Counted from the first letter of the stretch, positions 44,681-53,830 are shown. The stretch: 64,000 nt of DNA from F23-D06 sp963603365 (GCA_963603365.1 CAVCMI010000009.1:54696-118695); one strand, 5' to 3'. Translations and numbers: made by a program. Notes: generated from the sequence alone by a model not told the origin.

Positions 44681-45442
44681 ATGAAAAAGATATTTTTTTT
44701 AGCACTTGCATATATTATTTCTGTTCTTTCTGCACAAGGACAGGAAATACGCCCTAATTTCCCTAATGGCTTTCATCTCGGACTGAATTTACAGGGCAAC
44801 TTGTCGCAACGGGCAGACATCATACCCTTTGGAAATATAACGGATCCTTCCTTGAAAGCAAGTCCGAAGATAGGCTACGATTTCGGAATTGAGGCTTCTT
44901 ACCATTTTGCCAAATATTTCGGGGTTTCTGTGGGTGTTGACTTGGCTTCGGATCGTGCCGTGAATGTCCAACGGAAAAGCGTAAACGGAAACGAAAGCGT
45001 ACCTGTGTTTCAGATATGCAACAGGGCTGTTGAATTGCCAATAAGGTTCGAATTTCATTATCCTATTATGAAAAGCAATTTCTCTTTCTACGGAGCACTT
45101 GGAGTGAGTTTCAATAATCTTTTCAGACGTGGTGACTCTACCCCCGGCCTTACCATTAACGAAGAATCTGAAAACTTCCATTTGTGGATTATTGATAGAA
45201 AATTCGAAAAAATGAACGCATCTATGCAAATGAGACTTGGCGTGTATTACCGTCTGCCTTACAATGACTTACTGCGCATGTCCATCACATCCAATTACAC
45301 TTTCCGAGACAGGCTCCAAGGAAAATACTCATATAATGGCGAAGAAGGGGCTTTAACTTACCGCCATAATTATATGGGACTCGAACTGAGTTACATCCAC
45401 TGCTTCCGCACCAAAGAACAGAAAGCAGCAAGGGGTAGATAA
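44681..45442 (+). CDS. Outer-membrane beta-barrel protein, copy 2
   Basis: A 253-residue paralogue of the gene at 43191, from ATG 44681 (MKKIFFLALAYI) with a signal peptide ending SAQGQ. The N-terminal and C-terminal thirds match copy 1 closely, including LPYNDLLR in the penultimate strands; the middle loops differ and copy 2 has an extra loop at about 155-185. It ends in a copy of the same terminator. Function is unknown. Confidence 0.82.
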   Translation: MKKIFFLALAYIISVLSAQGQEIRPNFPNGFHLGLNLQGNLSQRADIIPFGNITDPSLKASPKIGYDFGIEASYHFAKYFGVSVGVDLASDRAVNVQRKSVNGNESVPVFQICNRAVELPIRFEFHYPIMKSNFSFYGALGVSFNNLFRRGDSTPGLTINEESENFHLWIIDRKFEKMNASMQMRLGVYYRLPYNDLLRMSITSNYTFRDRLQGKYSYNGEEGALTYRHNYMGLELSYIHCFRTKEQKAARGR

Positions 45443-45488
45443 TCCCCACGAAGCACCTCTCCTCTCTTTTGAGAAAAAACATACCATT

Positions 45489-45547
45489 CCAGAGGCGGCT
45501 GCGGCCGCCTCTTTTTTTGCACTTCAAGACCGAAAATGTGACGGACA
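45489..45547. repeat. Terminator-containing direct repeat, copy 2
   Basis: The partner of 43978-44039. The stem loop differs (TGCG versus CGCA), but the flanks match. Confidence 0.8.
45491..45518 (+). terminator. Terminator after beta-barrel copy 2
   Basis: AGAGGCGGC (45491-45499) and GCCGCCTCT (45504-45512) with a 4-nt loop and a T-run. The remaining 260 bases to polA show no gene I can support. Confidence 0.9.
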
Positions 45548-45781
45548 CTGCAACAAAACTGCTCAAGCCTTACAAGAACAGCCTAAAATCTATGAACACC
45601 AAACCATTAGTTGTTGAAAGCAATTTAAACTACAGACTGCGGAAGACACTTTGTCATCAGTTCATGTTTTATTTAGCATTGCTTCTTGAATCTATGGTAG
45701 TTTATTTTTCACAAAAACAAAAACCAGTCTGCATATATTTTGTACTTTCGCCCTCCTTTAAAGCAAAACAAAACCACAAAA

Positions 45782-48457
45782 ATGACCCGACGACCGAAAC
45801 TCTTTCTCATAGATGCCATGGGGCTAATTTTCAGGGCCTATTATGCTATGATCAAAAGCCCTCGCATCACCTCAAAAGGGCTTAACACCTCCGCTATCTT
45901 GGGCTTCACAAATATGTTTTATGAAATCCTAAAAAAGGAGAAACCCACACACATAGCCGTAGCATTCGACACGGGCGCGCCGACTTTCAGACATGCCGAC
46001 TTTCAAGAATACAAAGCCAATAGGGAAGCCACCCCTGAAGACATCGTCAACTCCGTTCCCTACATTAAGCGTATCTTGCATGCCTTTCGTGTCTCAATGC
46101 TGTCTATGGACGGCTACGAGGCTGACGACATTGTAGGTACACTTGCTAAAAATGCTGAGATAGAAGGTTTTGAAGTTTTTATGATGACTTCTGACAAAGA
46201 CTATGGGCAGCTGGTTTCCCCAAACATCAAGATGTACCGTCCAGGCAAATTCGGGCAGCCCTCAGAAATACTTGGACCCGAAGAAGTCTGCGAAAAATAC
46301 AAAATCAAGCAGCCTGAACAGCTTATCGATTATTTGGGTTTGTGCGGCGACTCGTCTGACAATATTCCCGGTGTGCCGACTATCGGGCCCGTCCGCGCCC
46401 AGAAACTGCTGGCACAATACGGCAGCATCGAGAACATGTATGCGTGCGGCATCGATCACGAAAACGAAAAAACACGCGCGCTGCTGCTCGAACACAAAGA
46501 ACAGGCTCTTTTGTCAAAACAACTGGCTACCATTATGATAGACGTGCCGATACCATACCGGTTCGAGGATATGGTCTGCCGAGAACCTGACCTGCAGGCA
46601 CTCAAGGAGGTCTTTAAGGAACTGGAATTCCAGTCGCTCTCTCAACGCATTTTCAAAGACCTGCAGGTACAGCAGACCGAACGCGACCTTTTCACCGCAA
46701 TGGATGAAACGGCAGAAAACACCGGCCCTGAAGAAGTGATTGACCTTCCGGCAGCGCAACTGCACCGAATCAATACGCCAGAAGAATTTGAGGGAGTGGC
46801 GCCGGATAATTCAGAGAACATCTTCTTCGACTGGATTATGCAAGAGGGACGTATTGCCGGATTTGCCTTCACGTGGAACGGCAACAACTGTTTCTTCCAC
46901 TTTGTAGAAAACGAACACCGCCACTACCAACCGCTCCTCCGAAGGATTTTCTGCAACACACATACTGTTGTGACTTACGACAGCAAACCCACTTTCAAAT
47001 ACTTGAAAATATTCAAAATAGATCCGGTCTCTGCCGTCGTGGATCTGCAGATCGCCCACTACCTCATCCAGCCCGAAAGCCGGCACGACCTTGCCACCAT
47101 ACTACTCTCCTGCCTCGGTCTCTCATTTAAATCCACCCCGTCAAACATACAAACGGAAGCCGCGGAGCGAACCATTGGCTTTGCACGCCTTTACCCTCCG
47201 CTGATGCAAGAACTGGCAAAGAGCAAACTGGAAACACTTTACAAACAAATCGAGATGCCGTTAGTGCCCGTACTCGCCGAGATGGAACTCTGCGGCGTAA
47301 AGGTTGATGTTCAGACCCTTCAGAAAAATTCGGAGACGATGGATTCGGAGCTGCACGAAATTGAGAGCCGCATTTACGGGTATGCCGGAATCTCTTTCAA
47401 CATCGCTTCACCCAAGCAACTCGGAGAGGTGCTGTTCGACAAAATGCGCATCATAGAAAACGCCAAACTCACCAAAAACAAACAATACCAGACAGGCGAA
47501 GAGGTTTTGCTGAAATTGGCTCACAAGCACCCCATCGTTCCGCTCATTCTCGAATGGCGCAAATTGGCCAAACTCAAATCCACCTACATAGACGCACTTC
47601 CACATCTGATAAACCCTAAAACCGGGCGCATCCATACCACCTTCACCCAAGCCGTAACCTCCACAGGACGCTTGAGTTCAATAAACCCTAATCTGCAAAA
47701 CATCCCGATGCGTACGGAACGCGGACGAGACATCAGAAAGGCTTTTGTGGCTTCTGACGACAACCACTGCCTTATGGCCGCCGACTATTCGCAGATTGAA
47801 CTCCGCATCGTGGCTCATGTCTGCGGCGACGAGCGTATGATTGCCGCTTTCTGCAACGGCGAGGATATCCATGCCTCTATGGCTGCCCATATCTTCAACG
47901 TAAGTCCGACCGACGTAACCCCGGACATGCGCCGAACCGCCAAAACTGTCAATTTCGGCATTCTATACGGAATCTCCGCTTTTGGGCTTGCCGACCGGCT
48001 TCAGATTCCGCAGCCCCAGGCACGGAAACTGATTGACGACTATTTCCGCAGTTTCCCTAAAATCTCTGACTACCTGAACAACACACTGGAATTTGCCCGC
48101 CAACATCTTTATGTTGAAACCCTGTTCGGAAGAAGACGGTACATCCGGGACATCAATGCACAAAATGCCATTCTCCGGAAGTCTGCAGAACGCAACGCCA
48201 TCAACGCACCGATACAAGGCACCGCAGCAGACCTTATAAAAATCGCTATGGTGCAGATACATAACGACATCAAAAACATGCATTTGCAAAGCAACATGAT
48301 CCTGCAAGTGCATGATGAGCTGGTATTTGATGTCTTGAAAGAGGAACTTCCCGTTTTAAAAACGGCAGTCCGTAAACGGATGAGCGAATCAATCTCTTTT
48401 TCCGTGCCATTAGATGTAAACATCAGCGAGGGACAGAACTGGTTTGAGGCCCATTAG
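45782..48457 (+). CDS. polA: DNA polymerase I
   Basis: An 891-residue PolI for Okazaki-fragment maturation and repair. The N-terminal 5'-3' nuclease has FLIDAMGLIFRAYYA, DGYEADDIVGTLA and DKDYGQLV. The polymerase domain has motif A AADYSQIELRI, motif B KTVNFGILYG and motif C LQVHDELVF. The central 3'-5' exonuclease fold is present, but its acidic triad looks lost: the usual FDTET is FFDWI and the NxxxD segment is degenerate. It is therefore probably a polymerase without proofreading. ATG 45782 (MTRRPKLF) is chosen over the frame start at 45740. Confidence 0.95.
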   Translation: MTRRPKLFLIDAMGLIFRAYYAMIKSPRITSKGLNTSAILGFTNMFYEILKKEKPTHIAVAFDTGAPTFRHADFQEYKANREATPEDIVNSVPYIKRILHAFRVSMLSMDGYEADDIVGTLAKNAEIEGFEVFMMTSDKDYGQLVSPNIKMYRPGKFGQPSEILGPEEVCEKYKIKQPEQLIDYLGLCGDSSDNIPGVPTIGPVRAQKLLAQYGSIENMYACGIDHENEKTRALLLEHKEQALLSKQLATIMIDVPIPYRFEDMVCREPDLQALKEVFKELEFQSLSQRIFKDLQVQQTERDLFTAMDETAENTGPEEVIDLPAAQLHRINTPEEFEGVAPDNSENIFFDWIMQEGRIAGFAFTWNGNNCFFHFVENEHRHYQPLLRRIFCNTHTVVTYDSKPTFKYLKIFKIDPVSAVVDLQIAHYLIQPESRHDLATILLSCLGLSFKSTPSNIQTEAAERTIGFARLYPPLMQELAKSKLETLYKQIEMPLVPVLAEMELCGVKVDVQTLQKNSETMDSELHEIESRIYGYAGISFNIASPKQLGEVLFDKMRIIENAKLTKNKQYQTGEEVLLKLAHKHPIVPLILEWRKLAKLKSTYIDALPHLINPKTGRIHTTFTQAVTSTGRLSSINPNLQNIPMRTERGRDIRKAFVASDDNHCLMAADYSQIELRIVAHVCGDERMIAAFCNGEDIHASMAAHIFNVSPTDVTPDMRRTAKTVNFGILYGISAFGLADRLQIPQPQARKLIDDYFRSFPKISDYLNNTLEFARQHLYVETLFGRRRYIRDINAQNAILRKSAERNAINAPIQGTAADLIKIAMVQIHNDIKNMHLQSNMILQVHDELVFDVLKEELPVLKTAVRKRMSESISFSVPLDVNISEGQNWFEAH

Positions 48458-48465
48458 ACCTTTTT

Positions 48466-49680
48466 TCATTCTGCTTTTGCAATATTGACAATCACCTCAA
48501 CGGCTTTCACCATCGACTCAACCGACACATACTCGTATTTGCCGTGGAAATTATGGCCACCGGCAAAAATGTTGGGACAAGGAAGCCCTCTGAATGAGAG
48601 GTTCGCGCCATCGGTGCCGCCGCGCACAGGTTGTATTGCCGGCTTGACGCCTGCGGCCTCCATGGCTTTCACAGCACGTTCTACCACATAAAACACCGGC
48701 TCTATCTGCTCTCGCATATTGTAATACTGGTCTTTGATCTCGCAAGAAAGGCATCCCGGATACTTTACGTTCAAAAAATCTGTTATCTGCCTCAACAACT
48801 CCTTCTTCTGCTCAAAGCGTTGCCTGTCGTGGTCACGAATGATGTAATTCAGCGTACTGTTCTCCACGCACCCCTCTGTATGAACAAGCAGAAAGAAACC
48901 TTCGTAACCCTGAGTGTATTGGGGTTTTTCAAATTCAGGAAGCAGACGGTCAAATTCCATCGCAATCTGCTGCGAATTGATCATCTTGTTTTTGGCATAG
49001 CCCGGATGAATGTTCCGCCCCTTTATTTTGACAACGGCAGAGGCGGCATTGAAATTCTCGTATTCCAACTCACCAAGTGCGCCGCCATCCATCGTATAAG
49101 CAAAGTCGCAGCCAAACTTAGGCACATCAAAATACTTGACTCCCTGTCCTATTTCCTCGTCGGGGGTAAAAGCCACTTTTATCGGACCGTGTTTGATTTC
49201 GGGATGGCGGATCAAATAATCCATGGCACAAACAATCTCTGCCATGCCGGCCTTGTCGTCAGCACCAAGGAGCGTCTTCCCGTCCGTTGTCAGCAAGGTC
49301 TGCCCTTTGTAGCCGGCCAGTTCCGGAAAATCAACAACCGACAACACCGTATTGGTTTCAGCATCCAGCACAATGTCCTTGCCGTCATAGTTCTCTATAA
49401 TTCTCGGCACCGCTATGCCCGGCATATCCGGAGCCGTGTCAAGATGGGCGATAAAGCCTATTGTAGGCTTCGTGTCGGACACATTGCCCGGAAGCAAGGC
49501 TGTAACATATCCGTAATTGTCCTTTTCCACTTGCTCCATCCCTATCGATTTCAGTTCCTCAACCATCACATCTCCGAAATCCAGCAGTTGCTGCGTGCTC
49601 GGGTAAGTTTCTGACGACTCGTCCGAGGTTGTGGCATAAGAAACATACTTGAAAAACCGTTTTAAAATCTCTTTTTCCAT
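48466..49680 (-). CDS. pepT: Peptidase T (tripeptidase)
   Basis: A 404-residue M20B di-zinc aminotripeptidase that frees the N-terminal residue of tripeptides in the cytoplasm. The zinc ligands lie in IAHLDTAPD, GADDKAGMAEIV and FTPDEEIGQG, and near the C-terminus in PNIFAGGHNFHGKYEY. PVRGGTDGANLS is also characteristic. It is convergent with polA with only 8 bases between stops. It fits with peptide uptake by the POT transporter. Confidence 0.95.
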   Translation of the reverse strand: MEKEILKRFFKYVSYATTSDESSETYPSTQQLLDFGDVMVEELKSIGMEQVEKDNYGYVTALLPGNVSDTKPTIGFIAHLDTAPDMPGIAVPRIIENYDGKDIVLDAETNTVLSVVDFPELAGYKGQTLLTTDGKTLLGADDKAGMAEIVCAMDYLIRHPEIKHGPIKVAFTPDEEIGQGVKYFDVPKFGCDFAYTMDGGALGELEYENFNAASAVVKIKGRNIHPGYAKNKMINSQQIAMEFDRLLPEFEKPQYTQGYEGFFLLVHTEGCVENSTLNYIIRDHDRQRFEQKKELLRQITDFLNVKYPGCLSCEIKDQYYNMREQIEPVFYVVERAVKAMEAAGVKPAIQPVRGGTDGANLSFRGLPCPNIFAGGHNFHGKYEYVSVESMVKAVEVIVNIAKAE

Positions 49681-49732
49681 ATCTTTTGAAATGTTATTAT
49701 GAATTATTCTGAAGCAAATGTCTGTATTTTCT

Positions 49733-49892
49733 TGATATAGGTTGACTCGGGTTTATAGATCATTACTGACACAAGTTTTCTTTTGCAGTTATTTCTGATA
49801 TAGGTTTACCATCCGAGTCTGATTCTTATCACTGTCAGGGGGATCCTCCAGCCTACGTTCTCCGGTCAACCCCTGACACGGCTGCAAAGGTA
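49733..49892 (-). promoter_or_regulatory. pepT promoter and structured leader
   Basis: A -7 box TACCTTTG (49885-49892, minus strand) is followed by a leader of about 200 nt before the pepT ATG. It contains a hairpin of TGTCAGGGG (49833-49841) with CCCCTGACA (49870-49878), a second pair GACTCGG/CCGAGTC (49744-49750 and 49813-49819), and an 11-nt direct repeat TGATATAGGTT (49733-49743 and 49796-49806). It matches no riboswitch that I know. Confidence 0.4.
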
Positions 49893-49900
49893 AACGTTTT

Positions 49901-50289
49901 TCAGTGATATTCGAGCCATCCATGGTTTTTATTGCCAGATGCCGGGATGTATTCCTTGATGAAGTTCGGACATGCCGGGGGAAAACGTGTTTCGAGTCCG
50001 TCGTTCTCGGTTTTTAACAGTTGTGCCTCATGTTCCTTAACCCTCTTCTGGAGTGCTTCGACCTCATTGAGCGCACTGTAATCTGTCGCTTTGTCATTAA
50101 TGTCAACCATTTCTTCCGCATTTAGGTTTTTGACATTTTCCTTTGCAAAGACAGCAATCCAACGCGATGCCGTGGCAAGTCATATCGGTAAATACTTTGT
50201 TGTTCGTACTCCGTCGAACCCTTCTTGGTAGTGAAGACGGATTACTTTCTTGAAGTACTTTGTTGCTTTTCTGTGCGAAATTGGTTCAT
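49901..50289 (-). pseudogene. Decayed transposase OrfA-like gene
   Basis: From an ATG at 50287-50289 (MNQFRTEKQQ) the frame shifts after about ten codons and then runs to a TGA at 50180-50182, continuing in the same frame to a stop at 49901. Joined, it reads a helix-turn-helix (LHYQEGFDGVRTTKYLPI, stop, LATASRWIAVF), then a leucine-zipper-like EVEALQKRVKEHEAQLL. This order is that of small IS3-type OrfA proteins. The TGA replaces what is probably a Ser codon. The end (about 30 residues) is unfamiliar. No inverted-repeat ends or OrfB were found. Confidence 0.45.
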
Positions 50290-50375
50290 GTCAACTTTTT
50301 TCAGTTAAATACAGTTTCTTCGTTAATAATTGTGACAAGTCGTCTTGTTGCAATGTATAATAGCAAGTTTTTTTA

Positions 50376-50383
50376 TACTTTTG
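50376..50383 (+). promoter_or_regulatory. -7 box for mreB
   Basis: TACTTTTG, 23 nt before the mreB ATG at 50407. The -33 position is unclear. Confidence 0.6.
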
Positions 50384-50406
50384 CAACCTAAATAAAAAGA
50401 AAAGAA

Positions 50407-51432
50407 ATGGGCCTTTTTTCAATATTTACAAAGGAAATCGCAATAGACTTAGGAACGGCAAACACGGTCATTCTGCAAAACAATCAAGTGGTTGTCGATG
50501 AGCCGTCCATCATCGCTATAGATGAAAAAAGTCATGAGGTGAAAGCGGTTGGCAGGCAAGCATTGATGATGCATGGGAAGACGCCGGCAGGCATAACAAC
50601 CGTCCGCCCGTTGCGCGACGGTGTCATTGCCAATTTTCAGGCAACGGAGATAATGCTGCGCGAGTTTATCAAGAAGACGAACAATAAGGGTTATTTCTTT
50701 GCGCCCGCACTGAAGATGGTTATATGCATCCCCTCGGGAATCACAGAGGTGGAGGAGCGCGCTGTCCGCGAGTCGGCTGAACAGGCCGGTGCAAAGGATG
50801 TAAGGCTGATACAAGAGCCTATGGCTGCCGCTATCGGTGTGGGGATCGATGTTCTGGCACCGAGCGGAAATATGATTATCGACATCGGCGGCGGAACGGC
50901 AGAAATTGCCGTAATCTCCCTCGGCGGCATCCAGACTTTCAAGTCGGTGAAGGTGGCCGGAGACAAACTGAACAGCGACATCCAGGAGTATATGCGCAAA
51001 AAACACAACATCGCAATCGGAGAGTCCACGGCAGAAAAAATCAAAATCAATGTGGGTGCGGCAGTCGAGGATCTCGACAATCCTCCTGCTGACTATGAAT
51101 TCAAAGGACGGAATCTGTTGACAGGCCTCCCTACCGCCGTCAAGGTCAACTACCGGGAGGTGGCACAGGCCATCGATGCCTCAATCTGCTCTATAGAGTC
51201 GGCAATCATCCAGACCCTTGAGACGACATTGCCAGAGTTGTCAGCCGACATTTACGAGACAGGCATCTATTTGGCGGGCGGCGGCTCGCTGCTGCGCGGT
51301 TTGGATATGCGTATCGCCAAAAAGACAATGCTGAAAGTGCATGTGGCCGAAGACCCCTTGAAGGCCGTTGCCCGTGGTACCGCAATCTCTTTGAAGAACT
51401 TCGACAAGTTCCCGTTCCTGATCAACAAATAA
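50407..51432 (+). CDS. mreB: Rod shape-determining protein MreB
   Basis: A 341-residue bacterial actin that guides lateral wall synthesis. The ATPase motifs are phosphate-1 IAIDLGTANTVI, connect-1 and phosphate-2 IIDIGGGTAEIAVI, and the adenosine motif TGIYLAGGGSLLRGLD. The length is normal. In most rod-shaped bacteria mreC and mreD follow; here a C69 dipeptidase follows after 12 bases, so mreCD must lie elsewhere if present. Confidence 0.95.
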   Translation: MGLFSIFTKEIAIDLGTANTVILQNNQVVVDEPSIIAIDEKSHEVKAVGRQALMMHGKTPAGITTVRPLRDGVIANFQATEIMLREFIKKTNNKGYFFAPALKMVICIPSGITEVEERAVRESAEQAGAKDVRLIQEPMAAAIGVGIDVLAPSGNMIIDIGGGTAEIAVISLGGIQTFKSVKVAGDKLNSDIQEYMRKKHNIAIGESTAEKIKINVGAAVEDLDNPPADYEFKGRNLLTGLPTAVKVNYREVAQAIDASICSIESAIIQTLETTLPELSADIYETGIYLAGGGSLLRGLDMRIAKKTMLKVHVAEDPLKAVARGTAISLKNFDKFPFLINK

Positions 51433-51444
51433 CAGCCACATACT

Positions 51445-53052
51445 ATGAAACGAAAGACTTTGTTCCTGTGGGCATCCCTCTGCTTGAGCCTGTTTCTCAA
51501 CCCCGTATCTGCCCAAGAGGAACTGGTAGGGGCTAACTGCACCTCGATTTTGGTCGGAATCAAGGCCTCGGCAGACGGTTCGGTGATGACGTCCCATACA
51601 TGCGACGGCAAGTACCGTACTTGGGTGACGATAGAACCTGCTGCCGACCACCCCGACGGAACAATGCACAAGGTTTATAAGGGAACGATGCATACCAGCA
51701 GCCCCAAGGGAATGGAGAATGTGACGCTGGCCGGCGAAATCCCCGAAGCGGCACATACGTACGCCTATATGAACACGGCCTACCCTTGTATGAACGAGAA
51801 ACAACTTGCCATCGGCGAAAGCACTTTCTCCGGCCCTGACACACTGGTGAACGGCAACGGACTGTTCCTGATTGAGGAACTGCAACGCATTGCCCTGCAA
51901 CGCTGCGACAATGCCCGAGATGCTATAAAGCTTATCGGAAGCCTAATAGAAAAATATGGCTACGCCGACGGCGGCGAGTGCCTGACGATTGCCGACAAGA
52001 AAGAGGCCTGGCAAATGGAAATACTGGGCGAAGGCCCCGACAAAGTCGGCGGAATGTGGGCGGCACGGCGCGTGCCCGATGACGAGGTGGCGCTCAGCTG
52101 CAATGTGCCCCGGATAGGCAAACTCGACCGTAAGGACAAAGAGAACTTCATGTGCTCCGACAATATCGAGAAGGTGGCACGCAAATATGGCCTGTGGGAC
52201 GGGCAGGGCGACTTTGTTTGGTATAAGGTCTTCCGGTCCAGCTATTCCGGCGGCAAGAATTTCAAGGAGCGCGAGTGGTACATTTTCAACGAACTCGCTC
52301 CGTCGTTGCATCTTTCCCTCGACGCCGAGGAACTGCCTTTCTCGGTGAAACCCGAAAAGAAAGTCAGCGTGCAGGATGTTATGGAACTGTTCCGCGCCAA
52401 TTATGAGGGTTCTCCCGAACTGGATCAGACACAGCATCTGCTTTATACAAAGAAAAGAAAACTTGAATCCGGAGAGGTGACGACAGATACTGTTGTCTGT
52501 CCTAACGCCAACCCCTGGATGGACGGCAATGAGCGCGCCATGTACAATATGCTCAAACCGGGCACGGTGACTTTCTATCGTGGCGTGGCCATGTCGTGGT
52601 GCTCCTACAGCACGATTATCCAATGCCGCGGCTGGCTGCCTGATGAGGTGGGCGGCCTTTGCTGGTTCTCGCTCGAGAACCCCGGACAAAGCCCGCGCAT
52701 TCCTGTTTTTGCCGGCGCAACACGCATGCCCGCCGGCTTCTCCCGATGCGGACATCATGGCTATGACGAGAACGCTGCCTTGTGGCATTACCGTAAGGCA
52801 AACAAACTCGCACAGGTGAAGTGGGGTTATACCAAAGATTATATGCTGAAGAATGTGAAACGCTACGAAGATAAGGCTCTCAAGGAAATTTCCGCAATTG
52901 AACAGGAGGTGTCAATTATGCTTAAAGACGGGAAAACAAAAGAGGCTCAGCGTGTGCTCAACCAATACACGTCCGACTTTGCCGGAGCAACCCGCCAGAC
53001 CTGGACGGAAATGGAACATAAGTTCTGGGAGATGTTCTGGACGGGATTCTGA
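51445..53052 (+). CDS. C69-family dipeptidase
   Basis: A 535-residue N-terminal-nucleophile dipeptidase. A signal peptide (residues 1-23, ends VSAQ) places it in the periplasm; after processing Cys32 (GANCTSILVG) would be the nucleophile. The segment SADGSVMTSHTCDG is a family landmark. It hydrolyses short peptides, which fits with the POT transporter and pepT. Its last about 32 codons are repeated 1.7 kb downstream at 54669-54773, where they are non-coding. Confidence 0.92.
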   Translation: MKRKTLFLWASLCLSLFLNPVSAQEELVGANCTSILVGIKASADGSVMTSHTCDGKYRTWVTIEPAADHPDGTMHKVYKGTMHTSSPKGMENVTLAGEIPEAAHTYAYMNTAYPCMNEKQLAIGESTFSGPDTLVNGNGLFLIEELQRIALQRCDNARDAIKLIGSLIEKYGYADGGECLTIADKKEAWQMEILGEGPDKVGGMWAARRVPDDEVALSCNVPRIGKLDRKDKENFMCSDNIEKVARKYGLWDGQGDFVWYKVFRSSYSGGKNFKEREWYIFNELAPSLHLSLDAEELPFSVKPEKKVSVQDVMELFRANYEGSPELDQTQHLLYTKKRKLESGEVTTDTVVCPNANPWMDGNERAMYNMLKPGTVTFYRGVAMSWCSYSTIIQCRGWLPDEVGGLCWFSLENPGQSPRIPVFAGATRMPAGFSRCGHHGYDENAALWHYRKANKLAQVKWGYTKDYMLKNVKRYEDKALKEISAIEQEVSIMLKDGKTKEAQRVLNQYTSDFAGATRQTWTEMEHKFWEMFWTGF

Positions 53053-53061
53053 AAACCTATT
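52957..53061. repeat. 105-bp direct repeat, left copy (end of C69 gene)
   Basis: Identical to 54669-54773 except for four bases by eye. This copy is in frame and functional as the gene's end. The pair flanks about 1.6 kb holding a relict gene and two lipoprotein genes. Confidence 0.92.
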
Positions 53062-53086
53062 ATTGTTTTTAACTGAAAGAAGTTGA

Positions 53087-53324
53087 CTCATAAACAAAAG
53101 ACAAGTTCAACTTGTTGAAGACTTAAAAACTTCCTTGATAAAAGTGTATGGTTTGACACATATTTCAAAAAACAGGTGTCCAAAATATGTTGCCATTGAA
53201 GTACCTTATAACGACAAGTGGGACAATCTTGCAAATCTTACTCGAACCTTTTGAAAAATATGCCACAACTGGACTGCTTCCTACTGCACAATTATTCGCA
53301 ATGATTTTTCAAGATCCGGAATAG
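53087..53324 (+). pseudogene. Relict gene fragment with a frameshift
   Basis: An open frame without a start codon reads KRQVQLVEDLKTS, then RCPKYVAIEVPYNDKWDNLANLTRTF and a TGA (53252-53254). Shifting by one base in the T4 run restores PFEKYATTGLLPTAQLFAM and a TAG at 53322. The protein-like character across both frames suggests a decayed gene. No family is recognised. It overlaps the end of the convergent lipoprotein gene. Confidence 0.45.
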
Positions 53325-53709
53325 AGATTTTCAAAATACAAGTGTCTCCGATTTGATATTCAGGTTCTTTGAATTTTAATTTAATCAATGCATCCTGTTC
53401 TTCTCCCGCATTATGCCCTTGCAGATTATCACTTTGAACCTGATGATAAACATGGAACATTTCTGCATTGTTTCCCAAAGTTATGACACCATTAGGAGTA
53501 ATTAATGAATAGTCAACATGTCCTAACACAATAGGAGCAACGCACACTACTTTTATATCTAAATGTGAACCTAATTCTGTCGTAGTGAAATCAGTAGTAA
53601 TCTCTCTCTCTTCTTGATAAAATGTTATTGAAGGTTCCACATATTTCTTACAATTTGTCAATATTATTGACAAGAAAACTAAAAAAGCGATTTTTTTCAA
53701 TTTTAACAT
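53281..53709 (-). CDS. Lipoprotein of unknown function
   Basis: A 142-residue lipoprotein with lipobox LTNC (Cys20) and a beta-rich mature part. No recognised domain. It uses A+T-rich codons compared with its neighbours and lies within the repeat-flanked insert, so it is probably acquired. No good TAnnTTTG box is visible directly upstream; it may be read from the promoter of the next lipoprotein. Confidence 0.65.
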   Translation of the reverse strand: MLKLKKIAFLVFLSIILTNCKKYVEPSITFYQEEREITTDFTTTELGSHLDIKVVCVAPIVLGHVDYSLITPNGVITLGNNAEMFHVYHQVQSDNLQGHNAGEEQDALIKLKFKEPEYQIGDTCILKISIPDLEKSLRIIVQ

Positions 53710-53830
53710 ATATAAAACGATAAAAAAAACAAAGGCATTCGTTGTAACCCTGGTTTGTCAAGGCGTTTACGTTTGCATTCATTATTATTTAAATTTGCTG
53801 CTTCTACATATATTTATTTGTAAAAGCCTC

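Noticed and set aside
45469..45885. A 138-codon plus-strand frame upstream of polA as a gene
   Set aside because: It starts before the terminator of the barrel gene, spans the polA start, and lacks any protein-like pattern.
49833..49878. A known riboswitch class upstream of pepT
   Set aside because: None of the conserved cores I know (TPP, cobalamin, SAM, FMN, preQ1, glycine) is present.
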